Of a stretch of DNA of 64,000 bases, positions 1 through 8,741 are shown one piece after another. The translations under genes and the position numbers were made by a program. How positions within the stretch are numbered: position 1 is the stretch's first letter; every line of letters starts with the position of its first letter. Origin of the DNA: Sutterella faecalis (GTDB lineage: Bacteria > Pseudomonadota > Gammaproteobacteria > Burkholderiales > Burkholderiaceae_F); assembly GCF_006337085.1 (NCBI RefSeq), contig NZ_CP040882.1:1178001-1242000 (forward strand), given 5' to 3'. Below the pieces are notes generated by a model. It was not told the DNA's origin. It worked only from the letters and a program-made list of their open reading frames with translations, and did not search any database.

Positions 1-565
1 GATGATTCACTGCCGCATTGACGCTTATGAAGCAACGCGCGAGCAGAATGGGCGGCAGCGCAAAAGCGCTTGCCCAAAGATAGTTTTGGGCAACGACGGC
101 AGCATCGGCATCCAGTTCAGCAAAAGTGCACCAAAAGTCTGCTGCCGCCGTTCCGATCACCCCCGGCACACAAAAAATCAGCGCCAGGATGAGAGCATGA
201 TGCAGTTCGATCCCGACTTCGCGAAATTTTTTGGCGCCATAACTGAATCCCGCCACAGGCGCTATACCTTGAAGCACACCTGAAAGCGAAATACTGATCC
301 AAGATGCCACGGCCATACCAAGCGCTACGCCTGCCATGTCCACTGCCGAGAGTCGACCGGCCATCACCGTATCAAGCGTGCTTGAACAGATGACTGAAAG
401 ATTTGCTAAGAAAATCGGACCGGCCAGCCTGAGAAGTGCCCACGCACTCGTGTTGACACGACCGGTGACGCAGGAATCCGGTCCTCTCCCTTCACCATTC
501 TCAAGGGATGAGTCTGCGGCAGGATTTCGAGTTTTCTTATAGGGAAAGCTCTCAGTCATAGGCAT
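1..565 (-). CDS. MATE family multidrug/polyamine efflux transporter, partial (3' end beyond window)
   Basis: The reverse strand reads open from ATG 565 (or ATG 559, six bases later in frame) to the window edge. The protein has a hydrophilic N-terminus, then a hydrophobic core with features of MATE (NorM/DinF) exporters: LAGPIFLANLS, an STLDTVMAGRLS segment in the first helices, and PVAGFSYGAKKFREVG in the loop after helix 2. MATE proteins export cationic compounds using a H+ or Na+ gradient across the inner membrane. The start lies one base after the stop of potE, so the two are probably translationally coupled and in one operon. Only about 188 residues are visible, so the substrate cannot be judged. 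The family call is from sequence pattern and confident; polyamine export is inference from context only. Confidence 0.8.
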   Translation of the reverse strand, partial: MPMTESFPYKKTRNPAADSSLENGEGRGPDSCVTGRVNTSAWALLRLAGPIFLANLSVICSSTLDTVMAGRLSAVDMAGVALGMAVASWISISLSGVLQGIAPVAGFSYGAKKFREVGIELHHALILALIFCVPGVIGTAAADFWCTFAELDADAAVVAQNYLWASAFALPPILLARCFISVNAAVNH

Positions 566-566
566 C

Positions 567-1931
567 TCATTCGTTTGATTTCAGATTTGCATCTGCATGA
601 GCAGTGCTGATAAGAGGAATGTTTTCATCCGGCGTTTGCGCTCGGCGCACGCCATAAAGAACCCAGCCCAGGAAGACGGAAATAGCGCCGATCTTCATCG
701 TGAGACTATCCATCGAGAGGAAAAGCAGGAATAAGAAAGCAATCCCGTAAGTCGCACAAATATCGGTCTGGATCAGGCGACCACGACTGAGCTTCATTTT
801 CCTCGACAGATAAAAACTACCTGCCATGCAGAGCACGTAAGGAATAATGTTCGTAATGACGGAAAAATCTACAAGAAAATCAAATTGCTTAAGTAGATTT
901 GGGCTTGCGACCAACAGCGCGAGTATGCTCTGAATTGAGGTGAGGATAATGAATCCTACGATAGGAACGCCTTTGGCATTCGTGCGGGCAAAAATTGCCG
1001 GGAAGTCACCTACTTCAGCTGAAGTTTTGAAAACGCGCGAAAGTGTGAACTGCCAGGAAACAAGAGATCCGATCATCGCCAGCACGAGAGTAGAAGCGAC
1101 AACAGCCCCCGCTCCCTCACCGATCATCGCCGCAAAAACTACCCCGAAGGGAGCCGTAGATCCCACCATTTGTTCCGAGGGAACAATACCCGCAATCAGA
1201 CTGGTCGTCACAACATAAAGAACCGCAACAGATACTGTGGCGATTAATACCGATCTGGGTACGTTGCGCGAAGGATTTTCAACCGCATCACCGTTTGCAC
1301 AGGCAGATTCCAGTCCGAGGAAACACCAAAAAGTAAGCGCGATGCTAGCCGTCGTTGCATCCCAGGCACTCAAACCGGTCGGATTCCAATTAACGGCAAA
1401 AGTCGAAGCCTCAAACCAGAACCCTCCCATCAAGAGAAGGACAAGAACAGGCAAAAGGACTCCCCAAATTAATGCGGCCGAAATAACACCGGTAAAACGC
1501 GCCCCTCTGAAATTCAGAAGCGTAGCCACCCATAACAGAGCGACGGTTCCAACCCAAATCCAGATGGAACTATTGTCCGATGTGTGGATGCCTCCCCCTA
1601 CAAGCCCCAGAAGATAGCCTAGGGCACTGTAGGTGATGGCAATGTTCGCCGTAATTAGAGAAAAGCCATATATGCAATTCACCATGAAGGCGCCGGTATG
1701 GCCAAAAGCGTATTCGGCGATGCCACCGAGTCCCGGACGCTTGGAGAGCATTCCGCAACGCGCAAAGACATACGAAATAGCAACCGCCCCAGTCGCGGCG
1801 AAGATCCAGGACAAGGATGAAATCATTCCCACTTCCGCAAGTTTTGCGGGAAGCATGATGATTCCGGATCCGAGCATATTGAGCGCAGTAAGCAGCGTGA
1901 GCTGTGTAGGGCTCATTTTATTGCCGGTCAT
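567..1931 (-). CDS. potE: Putrescine-ornithine antiporter PotE (APC family)
   Basis: This inner-membrane APC-superfamily antiporter of 454 aa is expected to exchange ornithine for putrescine. It matches the E. coli PotE pattern closely: NMLGSGIIMLPAKLAEVG in helix 1, FWCFLGLESACANGDAVENP around helix 6, and a final LGWVLYGV helix. The start at 1931 is chosen over the longer frame to 1985 because AGGAG lies about eight bases upstream and because the protein then begins like PotE (MTGNKMSPTQLTLLTALN). In E. coli potE follows speF. Here it follows lysS, and the only decarboxylase nearby is cadA, so the partner decarboxylase is absent or elsewhere. It is probably cotranscribed with the MATE gene downstream. 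Confidence 0.88.
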   Translation of the reverse strand: MTGNKMSPTQLTLLTALNMLGSGIIMLPAKLAEVGMISSLSWIFAATGAVAISYVFARCGMLSKRPGLGGIAEYAFGHTGAFMVNCIYGFSLITANIAITYSALGYLLGLVGGGIHTSDNSSIWIWVGTVALLWVATLLNFRGARFTGVISAALIWGVLLPVLVLLLMGGFWFEASTFAVNWNPTGLSAWDATTASIALTFWCFLGLESACANGDAVENPSRNVPRSVLIATVSVAVLYVVTTSLIAGIVPSEQMVGSTAPFGVVFAAMIGEGAGAVVASTLVLAMIGSLVSWQFTLSRVFKTSAEVGDFPAIFARTNAKGVPIVGFIILTSIQSILALLVASPNLLKQFDFLVDFSVITNIIPYVLCMAGSFYLSRKMKLSRGRLIQTDICATYGIAFLFLLFLSMDSLTMKIGAISVFLGWVLYGVRRAQTPDENIPLISTAHADANLKSNE

Positions 1932-2076
1932 ATTCAATTTCTCCTGCTGTTGGGTCAAGAGCATTCCGGCGCAGCTTCTGAACAACGGCAGGGGCGCATT
2001 CCTTCAGGCCGACCGAACATCATGCTTCGAACCTGAAGGAACGCGCCCTTCTGCAATCTTTCCAGAAGAAATTTCG

Positions 2077-3615
2077 TTATGCGCCAGCAGTCTTGCCTGT
2101 TTCAGGCCTCATGTGCGGAAAAAGAAGCACGTCACGGATTGTCGGCGCGTTTGTAAGCAGCATCATGAAGCGATCAATGCCAATTCCGCATCCCCCGGTT
2201 GGAGGCAATCCATACTCAAGAGCGCGGACGTAATCGGAATCGTAATACATTGCTTCGTCGTCGCCGTGAGACTTTTTCTCGACCTGAGCCCGGAAGCGCT
2301 CTGCCTGATCATCAGGGTCATTGAGTTCGGAAAAACCGTTTGCAGTTTCTCTGCCCGCAATAAAAAGTTCAAAACGTTCCGTAATGCTGTGATCCGCGTC
2401 GGAAGCACGGGCAAGCGGAGATATTTCTGTTGGATAATCAATAATAAACGTGGGCTTAATGAGCTTCTTTTCTACGGTTTCATCAAAAAGCGCCATTTGC
2501 AAAGCACCAAGCCCGGGATCGACTGGAATCTCTCCGCCTAGACGCTCGAGTTCCCGGAGAAGGAACTCCTTGTCTTCAAGATTTTCGACAGAGTACCCGG
2601 GGGCATAGCGAAGGATTGCATCCTTCGGCGTAAGCCGATCAAAGGGTTCCGAAAGGTCGATCGTCATGCCCTGATAGTTGAGTACAGGAGAGCCTGCGGC
2701 CACTGCTGCGACATGACGCAGTAGTGCTTCCGTGAAGTCCATCAGATCCCTATACGTCCAGTAAGTCGCATAAAACTCCATCATCGTAAACTCCGGGTTA
2801 TGGCGGGCAGAAACGCCTTCATTCCGGAAGTTTCGGTTGATTTCGAAGACACGCTCAAACCCGCCTACTACGAGGCGCTTCAGATAGAGTTCGGGGGCAA
2901 TGCGCAGATACATGTCCATATCGAGCGCATTGTGATGAGTAACGAAAGGCCGAGCATTCGCCCCTCCAGGGATAGGATGAAGCATGGGCGTTTCGACTTC
3001 AAGGAATCGACTGTCAATCATGTACTGCCTTACGGCAGCGATGGCTCGAGATCGGACCAGGAATCTCTTGCGCGACTCTTCATTGACAATCAGATCCACG
3101 TAGCGCTGCCGATAGCAGCGCTCAGTATCCGCCAACCCCTTGTACTTGTCGGGCAGCGGTCGCAGGCACTTTGACATCAGGCGGATTTCGGTCACCCGAA
3201 CCGCCAACTCACCCATGCGAGTGCGCATGAGCGTACCCTTTGCGGCGACTATATCCCCAAGATCCAGTGTCTTGAATTCAGCATATGCTGCTTCTCCAAC
3301 ATTTTCTTCCGCAACGAAATACTGCATCGTGCCAGTGAAATCGCGCACCGTTGCGAAGCTTGCCCGCCCCATTACGCGCTTGAGCATCATGCGCCCGGAG
3401 ACAGCAACGCTGACTGGGTTTCTTTCAAGTTCTTCGGCAGTTGCATCAGCAAACTTTTCAGAAAGATCACCAAAAAGCGCTGTCCGCTTGAAGTCATTGG
3501 GATAGGCGACGCCCTGCTCGCGGATTTCAGCGAGCTTTCTACGCCGCTCAGTGAAAACGTTGTGTTCGAGTTCAGCGTCGAGGGCACGGTCGACATCAAA
3601 ATTTTGTTCGGTCAT
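2077..3615 (-). CDS. lysS: Lysyl-tRNA synthetase, class II
   Basis: LysS charges tRNA-Lys in the cytoplasm. The protein is 512 aa, close to the usual 505. It has an N-terminal OB-fold for anticodon binding (about residues 60-160), class II motif 2 ([15 protein letters not shown]), and motif 3 near the C-terminus ([20 protein letters not shown]). The start [11 protein letters not shown] at 3615 is preferred over the longer frame because GGAG sits six bases upstream. It lies downstream of cadA on the same strand and 145 bases upstream of potE, so a lysine-consuming decarboxylase and the lysine-charging enzyme are neighbours. Whether they share a transcript is not shown; a hairpin lies between cadA and lysS. 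Confidence 0.95.
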   Translation of the reverse strand: MTEQNFDVDRALDAELEHNVFTERRRKLAEIREQGVAYPNDFKRTALFGDLSEKFADATAEELERNPVSVAVSGRMMLKRVMGRASFATVRDFTGTMQYFVAEENVGEAAYAEFKTLDLGDIVAAKGTLMRTRMGELAVRVTEIRLMSKCLRPLPDKYKGLADTERCYRQRYVDLIVNEESRKRFLVRSRAIAAVRQYMIDSRFLEVETPMLHPIPGGANARPFVTHHNALDMDMYLRIAPELYLKRLVVGGFERVFEINRNFRNEGVSARHNPEFTMMEFYATYWTYRDLMDFTEALLRHVAAVAAGSPVLNYQGMTIDLSEPFDRLTPKDAILRYAPGYSVENLEDKEFLLRELERLGGEIPVDPGLGALQMALFDETVEKKLIKPTFIIDYPTEISPLARASDADHSITERFELFIAGRETANGFSELNDPDDQAERFRAQVEKKSHGDDEAMYYDSDYVRALEYGLPPTGGCGIGIDRFMMLLTNAPTIRDVLLFPHMRPETGKTAGA

Positions 3616-3983
3616 TCGAAGCTCCGGCATATGCAGAAATTTTGGATGGAAGATGAACGCTGCAGCCCTAAGGAGGAGAACATCATGACTGCAGCGCAAA
3701 ACAAATAGGAAAAGTCGAAAAAAATCCGACAACTTTCACTAGTTAGAGGCGCTAGGGACTGCCACTGAAGTGACGGTAAAAGAAGAAATCAGAAGCTGAC
3801 GATTCCTGCACGCGTTCTTCCAATTAGGAATCGGCGGGAGGCGATGGGGAAGGAAGCGCATCAGGGCGATCATTCGTTTCAGGTATTTCATACTTTTGCC
3901 TCTTTACGTCTCAGATTGACTCAGGCCCGACTCCTGCCGATACGTTTGATATATCGGAGGAGTCGGTGCTCTTCAGGAGAGCT
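3616..3983. other. lysS-cadA intergenic region (368 bases)
   Basis: No convincing gene is seen. The region holds the lysS leader, with its ribosome binding site next to 3615, and a strong hairpin just past the cadA stop. The sequence between about 3720 and 3920 is unremarkable. Confidence 0.6.
3927..3966 (-). terminator. Hairpin downstream of cadA
   Basis: Arms CCGACTCCTGCCGATA and TATCGGAGGAGTCGG pair with one bulged base around a short loop, about 20 bases after the cadA stop on the minus strand. There is no clear T-run after it, so it may be an attenuating or mRNA-stabilising hairpin between cadA and lysS rather than a full terminator. Confidence 0.55.
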
Positions 3984-6131
3984 TTACTTGGTGCTTTCCG
4001 TCTTGATGACCTTCACCGTATAGCGTCCATCCTTCTGCGGATAGGCACCGTGGATATCGGTTTCAAAGCCGGGATAGTGCGCTCCGATTTCACAGAGCAT
4101 CAGGAGGAAGTCGAGCACCGGACGACTTTCTTCCGTGAGCATTTCACCGGGCATAACGAGAGGAACTCCCGGCGGATACGGCAGAATCATGTTGGCGTTC
4201 ACCTTGCCGATCATGTCCTCGAGGTAGCACTCCTCGACCTGACCGTTAAGTTCAAGCTGGAAGGCGTCGTAAGGCTTCATGACCATCGAGGGAAGAACCT
4301 CAAAGGCGCGGAACATCAGATCAGGCAGGTTGTGCTGCTTGATGAGCGCATGGATGCCCTGAGCCAGATCCTGCAGCGTCACATGTTCATAGAATTCCGG
4401 GTTCTGCTGATAGAGCGACGGAATGGCGCGCTTGATCGGGAGATTTCGGTCGTAATCGCGGCGGAAGTCGCAAAGCGCTCGAAGAAGACCCATCGCCTTG
4501 GTATTGTCAATGCCCATGCTGAAGAGGAAGAGCAGGTTGTAGGGCCCGGTCTTTTCAGCAATGATTCCGCGATCGTCAAGGTACTTCGAAACGATTGACG
4601 CAGGAATGCCTCGTTCAGCCATTTCTCCGGTCTTCGTCATGCCCGGCGTAAGGAGCGTGACCTTGATCGGATCAAGGAACATATGGTCGCCGTCAATGTT
4701 GCGGAAGCCGTGCCAGGAGTCTTCAGGCTTCAGTTCCCAGCATTCCTTCGACCCGATATTCTCCGGCTGCCAGACATCAAAGAACCACGTATCAGACTCT
4801 TCCTTGAGGCGTTTGATTTCCTTACGGAAGCGGATGGCACGATCGATCGATTCGTCAATCTGGCGGCGCCCAACGTTGCCGCGCATCATCGCGGCGGCGG
4901 TTTCGGTCGAAGCCGTGATCGCATACATCGGAGACGTAGACGTATGCATCATGAAGGCTTCGTTGAAGGTTGCTTCGTTGATATTTCCCTTCACATGAAT
5001 CATCGAAGCTTGCGAGAACGCAGCAAGGAGCTTGTGCGTAGACTGCGTTTCGTAGATGACCTTCCCCGGAACTGCGCCGCCGCTCATGCCGCACAGGCCC
5101 TTATAAATCGGATTGAAATTGGTATACGGAACCCAGGCCGAATCGAAATGGATCGACTTGACGTCGAGGTTGTACTTGATCCAGTCGCAGTTATAGAAAA
5201 GACCGTCGTAAGTCGAATTCGTAACAACTGCATGCACCGGCCAGGTAGCCCCCGGAGTGTCCTTCACGCGAGCCTCAATCGTCTCATGCATGAATTCCTT
5301 CTTCGGAATGCCGCCCAGGATGCCGTAAGCATTACGAGTCGGACGAAGATAGATCGGCGTCACGTTGCTCATCATGAGCAGGTGCGTGAGAGACTTATGG
5401 CAATTGCGGTCAATAAGGACAGTGCTGCCGGAAGGCGCCGAATAAAGACCCACGATCTTATTGGCAGTCGACGTGCCGTTCGTCACGATGTAGCTTCTGT
5501 CAGCATTGAAGGTTTTCGCGATGAACTTCTCGGCTTCGCCGTGAGGCCCGGTATGGTCGAGGAGAGATCCAAGCTCACCAACAGAGACCGATACGTCGGC
5601 CTTGAAGGTATTGGGACCGAAGAAATCGTAGAAAAGCGTGCCGATCGGGCTCTTCTGATATGCAGTACCACTCATGTGACCCGGCGTACAGAAGGTGTAC
5701 TTACCCTGGTCAACGAACTTAAAGAGCGCCTTGGTCAGGGGCGGCGTGATTGCATCAACATAGTGCTCGACGAGCTGCTGGATCGTGAGCGCCTGATCTT
5801 CTGCTGCAGAGAGATCGTATTCGAAGAATTCAATATTGATCTTCAGATCGGCCAGCGACGCATCCGTCACCGCATTGTTGTTGGTAAATGCGCAGATCGG
5901 CAGATAATCGTTGAAGGCGTTGATTTTTTCGAAAAGGCAGGTGGATGCAGCATCCCAATCAAGGATCACGGCGCCTACGCGGGCATTATTCTCAACGATT
6001 TCGAGAAGATCCTTTTCGTCGCTCGCATACACGACCTCGAAGCCGCGGTTCTTGAGTGCATTGTTAAGGCTCGTAATCGGGGCATCTTTATAGAAAGAGC
6101 CGGCTTTAATGAGTTCAACCAGGATATTCAT
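3984..6131 (-). CDS. cadA: Inducible-type lysine decarboxylase CadA
   Basis: CadA is a PLP-dependent decarboxylase that turns lysine into cadaverine and consumes a cytoplasmic proton. At 715 aa it has the length of E. coli CadA and follows its pattern throughout: an N-terminal wing (CheY-like) domain, the PLP site with ETQSTHKLLAAFSQASMIHV (the Schiff-base lysine is in STHK, about residue 367), FDSAWVPYTNF before it, and a C-terminal domain ending GAHYPGFETDIHGAY. The start at 6131 has GGAG nine bases upstream. It lies 48 bases after cadB in the same direction, the classical cadBA order. The STHK context fits lysine rather than ornithine decarboxylase; constitutive LdcC is the close alternative, but the cadB linkage favours CadA. 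Confidence 0.95.
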   Translation of the reverse strand: MNILVELIKAGSFYKDAPITSLNNALKNRGFEVVYASDEKDLLEIVENNARVGAVILDWDAASTCLFEKINAFNDYLPICAFTNNNAVTDASLADLKINIEFFEYDLSAAEDQALTIQQLVEHYVDAITPPLTKALFKFVDQGKYTFCTPGHMSGTAYQKSPIGTLFYDFFGPNTFKADVSVSVGELGSLLDHTGPHGEAEKFIAKTFNADRSYIVTNGTSTANKIVGLYSAPSGSTVLIDRNCHKSLTHLLMMSNVTPIYLRPTRNAYGILGGIPKKEFMHETIEARVKDTPGATWPVHAVVTNSTYDGLFYNCDWIKYNLDVKSIHFDSAWVPYTNFNPIYKGLCGMSGGAVPGKVIYETQSTHKLLAAFSQASMIHVKGNINEATFNEAFMMHTSTSPMYAITASTETAAAMMRGNVGRRQIDESIDRAIRFRKEIKRLKEESDTWFFDVWQPENIGSKECWELKPEDSWHGFRNIDGDHMFLDPIKVTLLTPGMTKTGEMAERGIPASIVSKYLDDRGIIAEKTGPYNLLFLFSMGIDNTKAMGLLRALCDFRRDYDRNLPIKRAIPSLYQQNPEFYEHVTLQDLAQGIHALIKQHNLPDLMFRAFEVLPSMVMKPYDAFQLELNGQVEECYLEDMIGKVNANMILPYPPGVPLVMPGEMLTEESRPVLDFLLMLCEIGAHYPGFETDIHGAYPQKDGRYTVKVIKTESTK

Positions 6132-6179
6132 GATTTGCTCCGGTATTTAAAAGATTTGCTGTTCGTATGAGGTGTCGGG

Positions 6180-7565
6180 TTATTCGTCATAGGGATCCAG
6201 AGGAGCCGCAGGCATGGGGCGAACCTGAACGCCGCCGCCGGTACCAACCTTGCGGGCCGGCTCGAGCGTGCTCTGGAACTTGCCGCGCTTCCAGGAGAAG
6301 AACATCAGGATCACAAGGCTCACTACAAAGGTGGCCGCAAGCTCAACCTGCTGGGCGCCCATAAGAGCAACGAAGCAGAATCCACAGCCGCAGGCGGCAG
6401 CTACAAGCGAGAGAACGTGACGGGTGGTGGCACCTTCCGTGCGAATCAGATTCGCGCAGGAGTAGAAGTAGGGCAGCATCGTGAGAAGCACCGCAATGCC
6501 GGTGAGCGTGCCGAAGAGGTCGGAAGTCTTACCGCCGGTCGAATTGAGAGCCATGATCACGGCCATCAGGACGGTCATCTTGCAGGCAGCAAGAATGAGG
6601 CCTTTGCGGGGGATGCCGTTCTTGTCGAGTTCGGCATAAACCTTCGGGAAGTTGCCGTCCTTGGCAGCTCGCATACCAGCCTGGGAAACGAGGAGCATCC
6701 AGGAACCCAAAGAGGTAAGGCAGGCAAAAGCAGTGAAGGCAGAGACCAACGGAGCAGCCCAATCACCAACGATCGTGGCGGCAGAAACCGCAAACGGAGC
6801 ACCAGTGGCAGCCATAACTTCCGCGGGATACATGCCGCAGATCACCTGAGAAGCAGAGATGTAAACCAAACCTGCGAGGAGCGTGCCGAGCATCGTAGCA
6901 AGCGGCACCGTACGCTTCGGATTTTCAACGAGACCAGATGAAACGGCGGCGGATTCAACACCAACGAAAGCCCAGAGGCAGAGCAGCACGCTTTGAACAA
7001 TCGCGGAAGTATCGGTGCCACCGGAAACGTTCCAGTTGGCCACATAAGTCTGCGGGTCAAACCAGAACCAACCGGCAATGGCGGTACCAATGACGGGAGT
7101 AAGAACCGCAATGAGACCGATCGTCGTTAAACGACTGATCCAGGCTCCGCCCAACATATTCATGAAGGTGAAGAACCAAACCGTCGCAATACAAGCTAAG
7201 CCGGCGATGATCGGATCGTTCAGGGCAGGGAAGAAGACTGAGAGGTAGGAAACGGCGGTAATGGCGATAGCGAGATTGCCGATCCAGTTGGCGTGATAGT
7301 AAAGAACGCCCGTCTGGAAACCGAAGCACTTGCTAACCTCACCGGCATATGCAATTGGTCCGCCCTCCTGGGGGTTTTTAGTTGCGAGTCTTGCATATAC
7401 ATATGCAAGAGAAAGCGCGCCAACGAGTGCAATAAGCCATCCAAAAAGCGCAATAGAACCAAGGCTGGCTAGGTTGGCAGGTAGGAGTGCGATACCGCTA
7501 CCCATCATGTTACCGGCCACAATGCCGGTACAGGCGACGAGCCCGATTTTTTTCCCTGTTGACAT
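6180..7565 (-). CDS. cadB: Lysine/cadaverine antiporter CadB (APC family)
   Basis: CadB imports lysine and exports cadaverine across the inner membrane, closing the acid-resistance cycle with CadA. The protein has 461 aa and about 12 hydrophobic segments. It follows E. coli CadB: GKKIGLVACTGIVAGNMMGS and IALLPANLASLG in helix 1, LATKNPQEGGPIAYAGE, FQTGVLYYHANWIGNLAIA, and LLCLWAFVGVESAAVSSG in helix 6. AGGGGAA lies just upstream of the ATG. It is the first gene of the cadBA unit and is transcribed from the AT-rich region at 7566-7893. It is closely similar to the disrupted second copy at 8742-14718 and is the intact one. Confidence 0.95.
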   Translation of the reverse strand: MSTGKKIGLVACTGIVAGNMMGSGIALLPANLASLGSIALFGWLIALVGALSLAYVYARLATKNPQEGGPIAYAGEVSKCFGFQTGVLYYHANWIGNLAIAITAVSYLSVFFPALNDPIIAGLACIATVWFFTFMNMLGGAWISRLTTIGLIAVLTPVIGTAIAGWFWFDPQTYVANWNVSGGTDTSAIVQSVLLCLWAFVGVESAAVSSGLVENPKRTVPLATMLGTLLAGLVYISASQVICGMYPAEVMAATGAPFAVSAATIVGDWAAPLVSAFTAFACLTSLGSWMLLVSQAGMRAAKDGNFPKVYAELDKNGIPRKGLILAACKMTVLMAVIMALNSTGGKTSDLFGTLTGIAVLLTMLPYFYSCANLIRTEGATTRHVLSLVAAACGCGFCFVALMGAQQVELAATFVVSLVILMFFSWKRGKFQSTLEPARKVGTGGGVQVRPMPAAPLDPYDE

Positions 7566-7893
7566 TTAAATTCCCCTGAAGGTTAATGGTCCAGGTTTTG
7601 GTTGAGTGTTTCTAGCTGTTCTTGTCTTATTCAAGAACGATTTGATCGCTACGGGATGAATTGTGTTCTTCATCGCCGATAAAAATGTCAACCCGCTATA
7701 ACTTCAAAAGAACTGACTTCGAATTTATATTGATAAATAATATAAATATCCATATAAATCATCATATTGATAAAATTATATGGCGATTATATAGTAACCA
7801 TAATGGTTAACACTGATGGGTTATTAATATGTATGCGCCAAAATTTAAATGCAGAAATATAAAAAAGACCAATAATCATCAACGGAGCCATTA
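7566..7893. promoter_or_regulatory. Divergent AT-rich control region between cadB and the radical SAM gene
   Basis: This 328-base gap contains no gene and is strikingly AT-rich from about 7690 to 7880. Within it are a hairpin in the cadB leader (GTTCTTG at 7618 pairs with CAAGAAC at 7632), a direct repeat of ATATTGATAAA in the AT-rich part (near 7727 and 7763), and a palindrome at 7795-7809. AT-rich DNA upstream of cadBA is where CadC and H-NS act in enterics. No cadC gene is visible in this window, so the regulator is unknown. Confidence 0.6.
7795..7809. promoter_or_regulatory. Palindrome TAACCATAATGGTTA, candidate operator
   Basis: A perfect 7-base inverted repeat around one central base lies about 85 bases upstream of the radical SAM start and 230 upstream of cadB. 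Its dyad form suits a dimeric regulator. No regulator can be named from sequence alone. Confidence 0.4.
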
Positions 7894-8670
7894 ATGAGTA
7901 CCATACTTTACCCTTCACCTATTTTCGGACCGGTAAATTCACGCAGATTAGGTTTATCTCTGGGTATTAACCTGCTGCCGCCAGACGGTAAAATCTGCTC
8001 TTTTGATTGTGTTTATTGCGAATGCGGCCTGAATGCGGAAAATCGCCCTAAGTTTTCGATGCCAACTTGCGACTATGTTTTAGAGCGACTTGAAGAACGA
8101 ATTAATGAACTCATCAATCTCGGTCGATATCCTCAGGCAATCACCTTTTCTGGAAATGGGGAACCGACCGGGCACCCTGATTTTCCAAAGATCGTGCACG
8201 GCGTGATCGAACTTCGAAACCGTCTGCTGCCCAAGGCTTCTGTGTGCTGCCTTACGAATGCAACCCATCTCTTAAAACCGGAAATTTTTCGTGCACTTCG
8301 ATCAATAGACACGCCTCTTCTCAAGCTGGATACCGTCTCAGCCGAATACATCGCACGGGTAGACAGGCCGACGAGTTTTTACGACCTCCCTGCTCTATTG
8401 AATCTCATGAAGAAATTTGACGGCCGGTGCGTCATCCAGACAATGTTCATGACTGGATTTTGGAAGGGGCAAAGCGTTGACAACACAACGGACGAATATG
8501 TGCTTCCATGGGTGAATACGCTGAAAACCATCAAGCCGCGTTTAGTAACGATCTACACGCTCGATAGAGAGGCGCCCTCCCAAACTCTCCTGAAAGCTTC
8601 AGAAAAAAAGCTTCGGCGCATAGCGGCATATGTCACTGCCGCCGGCATCCCCGTCACGGTTAGCATCTGA
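7894..8670 (+). CDS. Radical SAM protein, COG0731-like Fe-S oxidoreductase
   Basis: The protein has 258 aa. The N-terminus carries IFGPVNSRRLGLSLGINLLP followed by CSFDCVYCECG, the CxxxCxxC triad that binds the [4Fe-4S] cluster used to cleave S-adenosylmethionine. ITFSGNGEPTGHPDF is the glycine-rich SAM-binding strand typical of this family, and VTIYTLDREAPSQ is near the C-terminus. The family (wybutosine-like radical SAM oxidoreductases) is widespread in anaerobes with no settled substrate in bacteria. GGAG precedes the ATG. It is divergent from cadB and followed by a hairpin. A role in the lysine decarboxylation island is possible only by position. Confidence 0.85.
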   Translation: MSTILYPSPIFGPVNSRRLGLSLGINLLPPDGKICSFDCVYCECGLNAENRPKFSMPTCDYVLERLEERINELINLGRYPQAITFSGNGEPTGHPDFPKIVHGVIELRNRLLPKASVCCLTNATHLLKPEIFRALRSIDTPLLKLDTVSAEYIARVDRPTSFYDLPALLNLMKKFDGRCVIQTMFMTGFWKGQSVDNTTDEYVLPWVNTLKTIKPRLVTIYTLDREAPSQTLLKASEKKLRRIAAYVTAAGIPVTVSI

Positions 8671-8698
8671 AAAAAAGGGAGCCCACCAGGAGCTCCCT
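8671..8698 (-). terminator. Terminator between the radical SAM gene and the cadB paralogue remnant
   Basis: AGGGAGC (8676) pairs with GCTCCCT (8692). On the minus strand the stem is followed by a run of T (complement of the A-run at 8671-8676), so it is a good intrinsic terminator for the cadB-like gene. It lies immediately after the stop of the plus-strand gene and may serve both. Confidence 0.7.
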
Positions 8699-8741
8699 AA
8701 AACATGCTCATAAGAGAATTCTTCAATAACTTTTTACGTTC

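Noticed and set aside
4683..6170. A 495-codon open frame antisense to cadA
   Set aside because: cadA matches its family along all 715 residues; the antisense frame encodes nothing recognisable.
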